From assembly GCF_014203715.1 (NCBI RefSeq), contig NZ_JACHJP010000002.1, positions 186,001-250,000 on the forward strand: a DNA stretch of 64,000 nt. Direction: 5' to 3'. Position numbers and translations under genes: made by a program. This document shows, in pieces, positions 15,789-25,209 of the stretch. The stretch is from Streptosporangium saharense (GTDB lineage Bacteria > Actinomycetota > Actinomycetes > Streptosporangiales > Streptosporangiaceae). Within the stretch, counting starts at the first letter, position 1. The number at the start of each line of letters is the position of its first letter. The notes beneath the pieces are model-generated. The model was not told where the DNA came from, did no database searches, and worked only from the letters and a program-made list of their open reading frames with translations.

Positions 15789-17108
15789 TCACCCGGGACA
15801 GGTCGCGGGACTCACCTGGCGCAGGCGCTCCCCGATCAGGGCGGCCAGGCGGTCCAGGCCCTGGCCGACCGTCTCCGGGGTGACCTGGCTGAGGGAGAGC
15901 CTGAGCTGCCGTTCGCCGCCGCCGTCCGGGCAGAAGTGCGACATCGGCGTCCAGATGACGCCGTGGTGGCTCGCCGAGTGTTCGAGCAGTTCGTCGTCAA
16001 CCTGGAAGGGGACGGTCACCACGAGGAAGAAGCCGCCCGGCGGGGTGTTCCAGGTGACGCCGTGGCCAGGGGGGAAGCGCTCGGCCAGCCCGTCGAGGAC
16101 GAGCCGCAGGTTCCTGCGGTAGAGAGCGGCCTGTCTGAGGTTGGCCGCGCGCAGGCTGCAGCCGTGCTTGAGCAGGGCACCGCCGATGACGGCCTGGGCG
16201 ATCGGCGAGGTGTTCACCGTCGTCATGCTCTTGATCATCGCCAGCCGGTCGGCCAGGAGCGACCCGTCGGAGATCCGCTGGTCGGCCACGACGTAGCCGA
16301 TCCTGGCGCCGGGCAGGGCGGTCTTGGCGAAGGATCCCAGGTAGACGACCCTCCGCTCGGTGTCCATGGCCTTGAGGGTGGGCAGTGGTTCGCCTCCGCC
16401 GAAGAAGCCGTAGGGGTTGTCCTCAAGCAGGAGGAAGTCCTCCTCCGAGGCCAGGTCCAGCACCTCCTGACGCAGCCGAGGGGGCAGGCTGGCCCCGGTG
16501 GGGTTGGCGGAGTCCGGCACCAGATAGAGGGCGCGGGGCCGCAGCCCACGTGACCTGGCCCGGCCGATCTGGGCGCGCAGGTCGGCCAGGTCCAGCCCCT
16601 CATCCCCGCCGCGCACCGGCCAGACCGGCAGCCCGGTCAGCAGCGCGGCGCCGGTCAGGCCGACGTAGGTGGGGGAGACGGCAAGCAGCACGTCCTGCGG
16701 TGACGTGGCGAGGGCCCGCAGCACCAGGAACATCGCCTCCTGGCAGCCGACGGTCACCACGATCGACTCGGCGGGGACGTGGATGTCCTCGTCGATCCGC
16801 AGGTGCTCGCGGACCAGGTCGTGGATGATCCCCTTTGTCCTGCCGTACTGGAGCAGCAGGCGCCGGGCCTCCTGCTCGGTCAGGCCACGCGCGGTGCGCA
16901 GGTGGTCGTGGAAGACCCCAAGGTATTCGTGGACGTCGGCGACGTCGAAGAAGTCCTCGGCCGGTCGCCCGGCGGCGAAGGAGATCGCCGCCGGGTAGCG
17001 CATCGAGATCTCGTTGAGCAGGTTCATCGCGCTCATGGCCGGGTCGGTCAGCGAGCCGTGCAGGTCGTCCAGGCTCAGGTCGTGTCGGGTCGGTGTCTGT
17101 ACGGTCAT
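15789..17108 (-). CDS. hpgT: 4-hydroxyphenylglycine aminotransferase HpgT
   Basis: A 439-residue class I/II PLP aminotransferase of the HpgT group. It transaminates 4-hydroxyphenylglyoxylate to 4-hydroxyphenylglycine (Hpg), classically with tyrosine as donor, which regenerates 4-hydroxyphenylpyruvate. Visible motifs are S-A-N-P-T-G-A-S near residue 205, E-D-N-P-Y-G-F-F, the PLP lysine in G-S-F-A-K-T-A-L-P-G-A-R-I-G-Y, and a C-terminal R-L-S-L-S. The N-terminal D-P-A-M-S-A-M-N-L-L-N-E-I-S is characteristic of the family. The ATG at 17108 overlaps the hmo stop by four bases (ATGA). It is the last gene of the NRPS operon and supplies module 3. Confidence 0.92.
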   Translation of the reverse strand: MTVQTPTRHDLSLDDLHGSLTDPAMSAMNLLNEISMRYPAAISFAAGRPAEDFFDVADVHEYLGVFHDHLRTARGLTEQEARRLLLQYGRTKGIIHDLVREHLRIDEDIHVPAESIVVTVGCQEAMFLVLRALATSPQDVLLAVSPTYVGLTGAALLTGLPVWPVRGGDEGLDLADLRAQIGRARSRGLRPRALYLVPDSANPTGASLPPRLRQEVLDLASEEDFLLLEDNPYGFFGGGEPLPTLKAMDTERRVVYLGSFAKTALPGARIGYVVADQRISDGSLLADRLAMIKSMTTVNTSPIAQAVIGGALLKHGCSLRAANLRQAALYRRNLRLVLDGLAERFPPGHGVTWNTPPGGFFLVVTVPFQVDDELLEHSASHHGVIWTPMSHFCPDGGGERQLRLSLSQVTPETVGQGLDRLAALIGERLRQVSPATCPG

Positions 17109-18217
17109 GGGGTCTTTCCCGGGAAGTAGGGCATGGAGGCGACCCGCAGACGCGTCGCGGACCGTAGGTCGGGGCAGCCCGCGAGGCCGAGGGCGTTGCG
17201 CAGCTCGGTCTCCAGGAGGGAGAGCACCCGGGCGCAGCCGCTCTCGCCCCCGGCCGCCAGGCCCCAGATCACCGGGCGGCCGAGCAGGACGCCGGAGGCG
17301 CCGAGCGCGAGCGCGGCCAGGATGTCGGAGCCGCTGCGGATGCCGCTGTCGAGGAGCACCTGGAACCGCGCGTCGGGCAGCCCCGCGACCGCCTCGGCCA
17401 CGGCGGGCAGCGCCATGGCGGCGGGGACGGCCTGGTCGAGCTGGCGGCCGCCGTGGTTGGAGACGACCACGGCCCGCGCGCCCTCGGCCGCCGCGCGCAC
17501 GGCGTCCTGGGGGTCGAGCACCCCCTTGAGCACCAGCGGCAGCCGGGTCCGCTCGCGCAGCCAGGCGACGTCGTGCCAGGTGACGGCGGGAGAGAAGAGC
17601 TCGGCCGTGTGCGAGGCGATGGCGGAGGCGTCCTTGGTTCGCCGGTGGGCGCGGCCGGAGGAGCCCTCGTCCAGCAGCGCGGCCCGGACCGTGGGCGGCA
17701 GGGTCATGCCGTTGGCCGCGTCGCGCAGCCGCCGTCCCATGAAGGGCACGTCGACCGTGACGACCAGCGCCTCGACGCCCGCCTCCTCCGCCCGCCGTAC
17801 CAGATCGAGGAGTCTGCCGCGGTCGCGCAGCCAGTAGAGCTGGAACCACAGGACCGCGCCGGTCGCGGCGAGTTCGTCGAGGCCGACGCTGCTCAGCGTG
17901 CCCACGGTGAAGGGCACGCCCGCCGTGGCGGCGGCCCGTGCGGTGGCCAGTTCCCCGTCCGGGTGGAAGAGCCGGTGGTAGGCCACCGGTGCGATCGCCA
18001 CCGGCAGGTTCGCGCCGCTCTCGACGAGCGTCGTCTTGGTGTCGCAGGCCGAGACGTCGGCCAGGACGCGGGGGACCAGGGCGACGCGGTCGAGCGCCGC
18101 CCTGTTGCCCGCGACCGTCCATTCGCGTTCCGCGCCCCCGTCGAGCCAGTCCCAGACAGGGGTGTCCAGTACGGCCCTGGCCTCGGCGGCGAAGTCCGTC
18201 ACGGACAGCCCGGTCAT
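17105..18217 (-). CDS. hmo: 4-hydroxymandelate oxidase Hmo
   Basis: A 370-residue FMN-dependent alpha-hydroxyacid oxidase. It oxidises 4-hydroxymandelate to 4-hydroxyphenylglyoxylate, the second Hpg step. It shows the TIM-barrel pattern: F-Q-L-Y-W-L-R-D-R-G near residue 130, V-T-V-D-V-P-F-M-G-R-R, L-K-G-V-L, the active-site V-S-N-H-G-G-R-Q-L-D, and the phosphate-binding D-S-G-I-R-S-G-S-D and L-G-R-P. Length is usual for glycolate-oxidase relatives. Start ATG at 18217 overlaps the stop of the upstream fusion gene by four bases, and its own stop overlaps hpgT, so the three are translationally coupled. Confidence 0.92.
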   Translation of the reverse strand: MTGLSVTDFAAEARAVLDTPVWDWLDGGAEREWTVAGNRAALDRVALVPRVLADVSACDTKTTLVESGANLPVAIAPVAYHRLFHPDGELATARAAATAGVPFTVGTLSSVGLDELAATGAVLWFQLYWLRDRGRLLDLVRRAEEAGVEALVVTVDVPFMGRRLRDAANGMTLPPTVRAALLDEGSSGRAHRRTKDASAIASHTAELFSPAVTWHDVAWLRERTRLPLVLKGVLDPQDAVRAAAEGARAVVVSNHGGRQLDQAVPAAMALPAVAEAVAGLPDARFQVLLDSGIRSGSDILAALALGASGVLLGRPVIWGLAAGGESGCARVLSLLETELRNALGLAGCPDLRSATRLRVASMPYFPGKTP

Positions 18218-20286
18218 CCCGTGCTCTCCCTGGCGCTGTTGTTCTGCAGTTCGACGGCCTCGTACAGGGCGCGCACGTTGTTGCTGCCGAAGGTCCTGGC
18301 CTTGGCCCGCTCGATCACCTCGTAGAAGAAGGTGCCGCGCGGGTGCTCCGAGCGGGTGAAGATCTGGTAGAGCTGGCCGTCGTGGTCCTGGTCGGCCAGC
18401 AGGTGCAGGTCCTGGAGCTGCCGCACGGAGTGGCGCATCGGGGTGAGCCGGTCGAGCAGCCGGTCGAAGTAGACCTCGGGGGCGCGCAGGAAGGGCACGC
18501 CACGCTCGGCCATCGTGCCGACGGTGACGACGATGTCGCGTGAGTCGAAGGCGACGTGCTGCACCCCGGCGCCGCCGTGGTCGGCGAGGAAGGTGACGAT
18601 CTGGCCGCCCGAGTTCACCGAGAGCGGCTCGATCAGGGTGAAGGTGACGGTCCGGTCGGCGTTCTGCACGACCGTGGAGTCCATGCCGAGCGCGCCGATC
18701 TCGATCCGCTCGGAGAAGATGGTGGAGAAGCCGAAGACCTCGTTGTAGCGGCGGACGGTCTTGTCCAGCTCGCCCAGCGGCAGGCAGATCGCGAAGTGGT
18801 CGATGGTCCGCAGCCCGACCCCGCCGCCTCTGACGGGAAGCGGGTCGGGCAGGCCGGGGATGCGTCCCTCGGGGACGCCGGGGGCGCGTTCGAGGAGGGT
18901 GTGCCCGATGTCGCCGAAGGCGGAGACCGTGGCGGCGACGCATCCCGCGTGCTCGACGGGCCGGGACAGGCCGTCGGCGCCGCGTTCGACCAGCTCGGTG
19001 TAGGTGGCGCCCGCGTCGGCGACCCGCAGCACGATGTCGGCGACGCCGTCCCCGTGCCGCCTCAGGTAGCCCGTCCCCGGATGCGCGGGCGACAGCGGCT
19101 GGGTGAGCAGGACGCGGATGCCGTCCTGGCCGAGCAGCGCGGAGAGCTGCTCCTCGTATCCGGCGCGGGGGCTCGGCGGGATCAGCAGGTCGAAGCCGTA
19201 GCCCGTGGTGAGCCGGTCGATCTGCGAGGCGATGTCCTCGACGTAGAGTTCGATGTGGTCCAGGGTGACGTCAACAGGCATGGTGCTCTCGTTCTTGAGG
19301 GTGGAAAGCGCGGTGACCACCGCGTCGTTGGCCACCTGGTCGCCGACGGCAAGCCGGATGGCCCGCCCCGGGTAGAGCCGGGCGGCCACGCCGTACCGTT
19401 CGAGGGCGGCCCGCGCGAGGTCGAGCCGGGCGGGGTCGCCCGTGGTGATCCACAGGAAGTTGGTACGGCTCGGCGTGACGGACCAGCCGAGGGCGGTCAG
19501 TCTCTGGCGCAGCCGGTCGCGCTGGTGGGAGATCAGCCGGATGCGCTGCCGTACCTCGTCGTCGGCGGCTATGGCGGCCCGGACGGCGGCGAGCTGGAGT
19601 TGGCCCGGGGTGTAGGGGACCTGGTGCGGGGTGACGCGCTCGACGATCCCGGCGTCGGCCATCGCGTAGCCGATCCGCAGCGCGGCCAGGCCGTGTGACT
19701 TGGAGAAGGTGCGCAGGACCACGAGGTTGGGCCAGTCGGCCAGGCGCGTGGCCACCTCGGGGGCGCCCAGGTCGGGGGCGAAGTCCACGTACGCCTCGTC
19801 GAGCAGGATGACCACGGACGACGGGACCAGGGCGAAGAAGGCGGTCAGTTCGTCCCAGGTGTAGACGGTCCCGGTGGGGTTGTGCGGGTTGCACAGGACG
19901 ATCAGCCTGGTCCGCTCGTCGATCCGTTCGGCCATGGCGGTCAGGTCGTGTCTGGCGTCCTCGCCGAGCGGCACGGCGACCGCCTCGGCCTGGGCCATCG
20001 CGCAGAGCATCGGGTAGACGTCGAAGCAGGGGTCGCTGTGGATGACCCTGTCGCCGGGGCTCAGCAGGCCGCGGAACAGGTCGTGCGCGACGCCCGCGGA
20101 GCCGGTGCCGACGAGCACCTCGCCCGGCTGGACGCCCTGCCAGTCGGCGATCGTCCGGGTCAGCGAGGCGGGCCGGAACTCGGGGTAGCGGTTGAGGCCG
20201 TCGATCGCCCGCATCAGCGCGGCACGGACGGAGGGCAACGGGCCGAAGGGGTTCTCGTTCTGCGCCAGGAGGTGTCTCATCGTCAT
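18214..20286 (-). CDS. hmaS: HisC-like aminotransferase fused to 4-hydroxymandelate synthase
   Basis: One open frame of 690 codons with no stop between two enzymes. Residues 1-335 are a HisC/aromatic aminotransferase: N-E-N-P-F-G-P-L, N-P-H-N-P-T-G-T, D-E-A-Y-V-D-F, and the PLP lysine in R-T-F-S-K-S-H-G-L-A-A-L-R-I-G-Y. Residues 336-690 start at an internal Met (ATG at 19281) and are a HmaS of normal length (355). Metal ligands appear in D-H-F-A-I, V-Q-H-V-A-F and F-F-Y-E-V-I-E. HmaS turns 4-hydroxyphenylpyruvate into 4-hydroxymandelate. The aminotransferase could feed it from tyrosine, or serve the methyltransferase product. A weak GAGAG before the internal ATG means separate HmaS synthesis cannot be excluded. 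Confidence 0.85.
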   Translation of the reverse strand: MTMRHLLAQNENPFGPLPSVRAALMRAIDGLNRYPEFRPASLTRTIADWQGVQPGEVLVGTGSAGVAHDLFRGLLSPGDRVIHSDPCFDVYPMLCAMAQAEAVAVPLGEDARHDLTAMAERIDERTRLIVLCNPHNPTGTVYTWDELTAFFALVPSSVVILLDEAYVDFAPDLGAPEVATRLADWPNLVVLRTFSKSHGLAALRIGYAMADAGIVERVTPHQVPYTPGQLQLAAVRAAIAADDEVRQRIRLISHQRDRLRQRLTALGWSVTPSRTNFLWITTGDPARLDLARAALERYGVAARLYPGRAIRLAVGDQVANDAVVTALSTLKNESTMPVDVTLDHIELYVEDIASQIDRLTTGYGFDLLIPPSPRAGYEEQLSALLGQDGIRVLLTQPLSPAHPGTGYLRRHGDGVADIVLRVADAGATYTELVERGADGLSRPVEHAGCVAATVSAFGDIGHTLLERAPGVPEGRIPGLPDPLPVRGGGVGLRTIDHFAICLPLGELDKTVRRYNEVFGFSTIFSERIEIGALGMDSTVVQNADRTVTFTLIEPLSVNSGGQIVTFLADHGGAGVQHVAFDSRDIVVTVGTMAERGVPFLRAPEVYFDRLLDRLTPMRHSVRQLQDLHLLADQDHDGQLYQIFTRSEHPRGTFFYEVIERAKARTFGSNNVRALYEAVELQNNSARESTG

Positions 20287-21311
20287 CACACCACGTCGAG
20301 GACGTAGAGCCAGGAGTGCGGGGTGGCGAACGGTTCGACCCTGGCGATGCGCAGGCCGGCGTCGGTGAAGATCCGGTCGTAGGTGGCCTTGGTGTGCAGG
20401 GGGACGCCCATCATGGCGTGGGCCAGCTCGAACCCGACCGAGAAGATCGGCTGCATGCTCTCGTGGTCGATCCGGTCGCGGAGCATGGTGTCGCCCAGGA
20501 CGAACCTGCGGGCGTTGGGGAAGGCCTCCCGCATCCTCGGCATGATGTCGGCGCGGGTTCCCGGGTTGGCGAGCAGGTCGTGCAGGAGGAAGAAGCTCAT
20601 CACCGTGTCCACCTCGCCGGTGATCTCCAGTTGCCGCTGCCTGTCGAGGACGTCGAGCACGTCGGCCTGGACGGCCTGGACCCGGTCCTGCAGACCGGCC
20701 GAGGCGATGTCGCGCCTGGCCATGAGCGTCGCGGGCTCGCTGATGTCGATGCCCATGCCCCGGGTGCCGGGCCGCTGGGACACGACCCGGCTGACCCTGG
20801 CGCTGTTGCCGCTGCCGAGGTCGGCGATGGTGCCGAAGTCGACGTCGTCGAGCACCTCGTCCAGCAGCGCGGCGAACATGGCCTGGTCGCACTGGGCGGA
20901 GCCGAGCGCGACCATCGCCTCGTCGCGGTGGATGTCGCTCGGGTCGTAGTGGCGTAAGCCGTCCGTGAGCTGCCCTGCGTTGCCGAACACCTCGTTGTAG
21001 CCGCCGACCGCCCAGGTGAAGTAGCCGCGCGAGCGGGCGATCTCCCTTCCGGCCTCGGTGGGGATGTAGACGTCGTCGTCGGCCTTGAGGTAGCCGCAGC
21101 AGGTCGCGGCGCGCAGCAGGGCCAGGGCGCGTCCGTTGTCCGCGTAGTCCTCGGTGTAGAGCCGGTCGCCCCTGCCGATCCGCTCCATCAGGCCGAGCCG
21201 GTCCAGGGCGAAGATCACGTTGGCGGCGATGTAGCCGTTGTAGGCGTCGGCCGGGGCGATCGGGGTCGAAGCCTGGCCGTGCCACTGCTCGGGAATGTCG
21301 TACTTGTTCAT
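20286..21311 (-). CDS. SAM-dependent alpha-keto-acid C-methyltransferase (MppJ-like)
   Basis: A 341-residue class I methyltransferase. The SAM site is I-A-D-L-G-S-G-N-S-A-R-V near residue 165, followed by G-M-G-I-D-I-S. The C-terminal stretch F-P-N-A-R-R-F-V-L-G-D-T, P-I-F-S-V-G-F-E-L-A-H-A-M-M-G-V closely follows MppJ, the phenylpyruvate beta-C-methyltransferase of mannopeptimycin. Relatives make beta-methyl-Phe, 3-methyl-Glu and methylated Leu precursors. It lies between the last NRPS gene (16-base gap) and the aminotransferase fusion (stop and start overlap by one base). A methylated keto acid followed by transamination is therefore likely. The substrate is not determined; aromatic or branched keto acids are the candidates. 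Confidence 0.85.
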   Translation of the reverse strand: MNKYDIPEQWHGQASTPIAPADAYNGYIAANVIFALDRLGLMERIGRGDRLYTEDYADNGRALALLRAATCCGYLKADDDVYIPTEAGREIARSRGYFTWAVGGYNEVFGNAGQLTDGLRHYDPSDIHRDEAMVALGSAQCDQAMFAALLDEVLDDVDFGTIADLGSGNSARVSRVVSQRPGTRGMGIDISEPATLMARRDIASAGLQDRVQAVQADVLDVLDRQRQLEITGEVDTVMSFFLLHDLLANPGTRADIMPRMREAFPNARRFVLGDTMLRDRIDHESMQPIFSVGFELAHAMMGVPLHTKATYDRIFTDAGLRIARVEPFATPHSWLYVLDVV

Positions 21312-21327
21312 GATTTTTCGTCCAATC

Positions 21328-24300
21328 TCAGGAGTTCGGAAACAAACGGAGGTGGGAGTCGAGCACCGGGCCGATGACCGACAGCGCGTCGGCGCCGGTC
21401 ATCTCGCCGTGGGTGACGGGAACGGGGTGGATGTCGAGGCGGCCGGTCACGTGGGGCCGCCAGGCCGCCGGGTCGGGAGCGTCGCCGGGACGGTCCTTCG
21501 CGGCGAGGAAGAAGAGCACGTCGCCGTCATAGGCCCGCTTGGGCCTGTCGGCGGCGAGCGCCAGGTTGGCCAGGAAGACCCCGACGACGCGGGCGACGGC
21601 CTCGCCGCTCAGCCCGGACAGCGGTCCCTGACCGTGCCCGACGAGCGCGGCGTGCTCCTCGGGGGTGCTGGGCCAGGCGGGGATCTCACCGACGGGCTGC
21701 CCGAGGGAGGTGAGGATCGCGGCGAGCAGGGCGGGATCCCTGTCGGAGGGGTGTTCGTCGAGCTCCGGGTAGCCGTCCAGGATCGCGAGCAGCTCGACCC
21801 GCTCGCCCGTGGCCTGGAGTTCGGCGGCGACCGCGTGCGCGACCACCCCGCCGAAGGACCAGCCGAGCAGCGCGTAGGGGCCCTCCGGCTGGACCTGCCT
21901 GATCTGCTCGACGTAGGTCAGGGCCAGCTTCTCCACGCTGGCCGGGTGCAGGGACAGATCGCCCAGGCCGGGCGCCTGGAGCCCGTAGATCGGCCGGTCG
22001 GCGTCGAGGTGTCCGAGCAGGCCGGTGTAGACCCAGCTGATGCCCGCCGCCGGGTGCACGCAGAACAGCGGGTCGCGTGTCCCGCGCGCCCTGATCGGCA
22101 GCAGCACCGGGAAGCTCTCCCGGTTCGGGGAACCGCCGAGCGCGGCCAGCTCGGCCACGGTCGGCGCCTGGAACAGGTCCCGGACCCCGACGTCGAGCCC
22201 GGCCCGAAGCCGGATCTCCGCAACCAGCCTGGCCGCGAGCAGCGAGTGACCGCCCAGGTCGAAGAAGTTGTCGTCGATGCCCACCCGCTCCAGGCCGAGG
22301 ACGTCGGCGAACAGTTCGCAGAGCGCCTCCTCCCGGGGGTCGCGCGGCCCTCTGCCGTCCTCGGCCGCGGCGTATCCGGGGGCGGGCAGCGCCCGCTGGT
22401 CGAGCTTGCCGTTCGGGGTCAGCGGCAGCGCGGCCACGACAACCAGCGCGGCGGGCACCATGTGCTCGGGCAGCGTCCCTGCCAGTACGGCCCGCAGCAC
22501 GGCCACGTCGATCTCCGTACCGGCCCTGGGGACGAGATAGCCGACGAGCCGGTCGTCACGGACGACGACCGCGCTGTGGGCCACGTCCGGCTGGGCGCCG
22601 AGGACCGCGTTGACCTCGCCGAGTTCGATGCGGAAGCCCCGGATCTTGACCTGGTCGTCGATCCTGCCGAGATACTCCAGCTCCCCGTCCCGGTTCCAGC
22701 GGGCCAGGTCGCCGGTGCGGTACATCCGGGTGCCGGGCGGGCCGTAGGGGTCGGCGACGAACCTTTCGGCGGTCAGCGCGGGCCGGTCGTGGTAGCCACG
22801 GGCCAGGCCCTCCCCGGCGACGAACAGCTCACCCGCGACCCCCACGGGGACGGGCCGCAGCGCGGAGTCCAGGACGTGGACGCGCAGGCTGGGGATCGCG
22901 GTCCCGATGAGCGAGCGGCTCTGCCCCTCGGCGGTCGCAGCGTCCAGGGCCCGGTAGGTGACGTGGACCGTGGTCTCGGTGATGCCGTACATGTTGACCA
23001 GCACCGGGGCGTCGTCGGGGTGCCTGCCGTACCAGTCGGCGAGCCTGCCCAGGTCGAGCGCCTCACCGCCGAAGACGACGCCGCGCAGCGCCAGCTCCGT
23101 GCCCGGCTCTTCGGCCTGCATGAGCTGGTAGAAGGCAGCGGGGGTCTGGTTGAGCACGGTGACGCGCTCCCTGGCCAGCAGGGCGAGGAACTCCCTCGGG
23201 GAGCGGCTGACCTCGTACGGCACGACGACAAGGCGCCCGCCGTACAGCAGGGGACCCCACAGCTCCCAGACGGAGAAGTCGAAGGCGCAGGAGTGGAACA
23301 GCGTCCACACGTCGTCGGGGCCGAAGGAGAAGTGGCGCTCGGTCGCGGCCATGAGCTGCACCACGTTGCCGTGCGGGACCACCACGCCCTTGGGCCTGCC
23401 GGTCGAGCCCGAGGTGTAGATGACGTAGGCGGGGTTCTCCCGCACGGGACCGGTCACGGGGCTGGTCGCCGCGTGGCCGCCGAGGTCCACCTCGTCCAGC
23501 AGGACGTACGGTAGCGCGCTCGGCGGCAGTCCGGCCACGGTCGAGGCCGTGCTCACCAGCAGGACCGGGGCCGCGTCGTCGAGGGTGTAGGCGATGCGGT
23601 CGGCCGGGTAGCCGGGGTCGATCGGCACGTAGGCGCCACCCGCCTTGACGACCGCGACGATCGCCACCACCAGCTCCAGCGAGCGCGGCAGCGCCAGGGC
23701 GACCAGCCGCTCGGGGCCGACCCCGCGTTCGACCAGCAGGTTCGCCAGCCGGTTGGCGCGCTCGTCCAGCTCGGCGTAGGTCAGCTCCTCCTCGCCGAAG
23801 GTCAGCGCCACCCGCTCGGGACCGTCGGCCGCCCGCGCCTCGAAGAGGTCCTTCAGCGTGCCCGGGACCGGGGTGAACTCCTGATAGTCCAGCAGGCGCT
23901 CCCGCTCGGCGGGCGTCAGCAGGTCCACCTGGCCGACCCGCAGGCCGGGGTCCGCGGCTACCGCTTCGAGCACCCGGACGAACCGGCCCGCGATCTCCTC
24001 GGCCGTGATCCGGTCGAACAGCTCGGTGGCGTACTCCAGTACCCCGCTCAGCCCGTCGCGCGTCTCGCACAGCCCGAAGGACAGGTCGAACTTGGCGACG
24101 TCGGTCTCCAGCTCCATGACCTTCGCCCGCAGTCCGGGCAGCTCGGGGGCCTCTCCCGTGGTGTCGTGCAGCGTCAGCATCACCTGGAAGAGCGGGTGCC
24201 TGGCCATCGAACGGGCCGGGTTGAGCACCTCGACCAGCCGCTCGAACGGCACGTCCTGGTGACCGTAGGCGTCCAGGTCCAGCGTCCGCACCCGGCCGAC

Positions 24301-25209
24301 CAGCTCGGTGAAGGTCGGGTTCCCCGAGATGTCGGTCCGCAGCACCAGCGTGTTGACGAAGAACCCCACCAGGTCGTCCAGCGCCTCGTCGGTGCGCCCG
24401 GCGATCACGGTGCCGACGGGCAGGTCGGTGCCCGCGCCGAGCCCGCCGAGCAGTACGGCCAGCGCCGCCTGGACCACCATGAACAGGCTGGCGTTCTCCC
24501 GCCTGGCCAGCGCCACGAGGGCCGCGTGCGTCCCGGCGTCGAGCCGCAGCTCGACCGAGTCGCCCCGGTTCGTCGCGACCACCGGCCTTGGCCTGTCGTA
24601 CGGCAGCGCCAGCTCCTCGGGCGCTCCCTCCAGCGCGGTCCGCCAGTGGGAGAGCTGCTCGTCGTGGACGGTGTCGAGGAGTTCCCGCTGCCAGAGGGCG
24701 TAGTCGGCGTACTGCACCGGCAGCGGCGCCCAGCCGGGTGCCTTCCCCTCCAACCGCGCCGCGTAGGCGGTGGCCAGGTCGCGCAGCAGCGCCCCGATGG
24801 ACCAGCCGTCCCCGGCGATGTGGTGCATGACCAGCGCGAGCACGTGCTCCCCACGGCCCAGGACGAGGAGCGAGGCCCGGATCGGCAGCTCGACCGACAG
24901 GTCGAAGACGTGTCCCTGGGCCTGGCCGAGGCACTCGCGCAGGTGCCGTTCGTCCCTGACCTCCCGCACGTGCAGCTCGGGCCGCACCCCGCCCAGCACC
25001 TCCTGGTACGGCACGCCGCCCACGACCGGGAACACCGTGCGCAGCACCTCGTGCCGCTCCACCACGTCGCAGAGCGCCTCCCGCAGGGCGGCCAGGTCGA
25101 GCGGGCCGGAGAGCCGCAGCGCCAGCGGCGAGTTGTAGAGGCCGCCGACGCCCCTCATCTGCTCGATGAACCACAGCCGCGACTGGGCGGGGGAGAGCGG
25201 CACCCGCTC
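21328..25209 (-). other. NRPS module 7 (C-A-T-TE), predicted Thr, release
   Basis: Pocket residues D-F-W-N-V-G-M-V-H-K, one change from the classical Thr code D-F-W-N-I-G-M-V-H-K. The type I thioesterase releases the heptapeptide by hydrolysis or cyclisation; the sequence does not say which. Confidence 0.8.

Noticed and set aside
18214-21285. Reading the aminotransferase-HmaS frame as starting at 21285 (1023 codons)
   Set aside because: The upstream part is the out-of-frame shadow of the methyltransferase. Homology to the aminotransferase begins at M-T-M-R-H-L-L (20286), where a start overlaps the methyltransferase stop.
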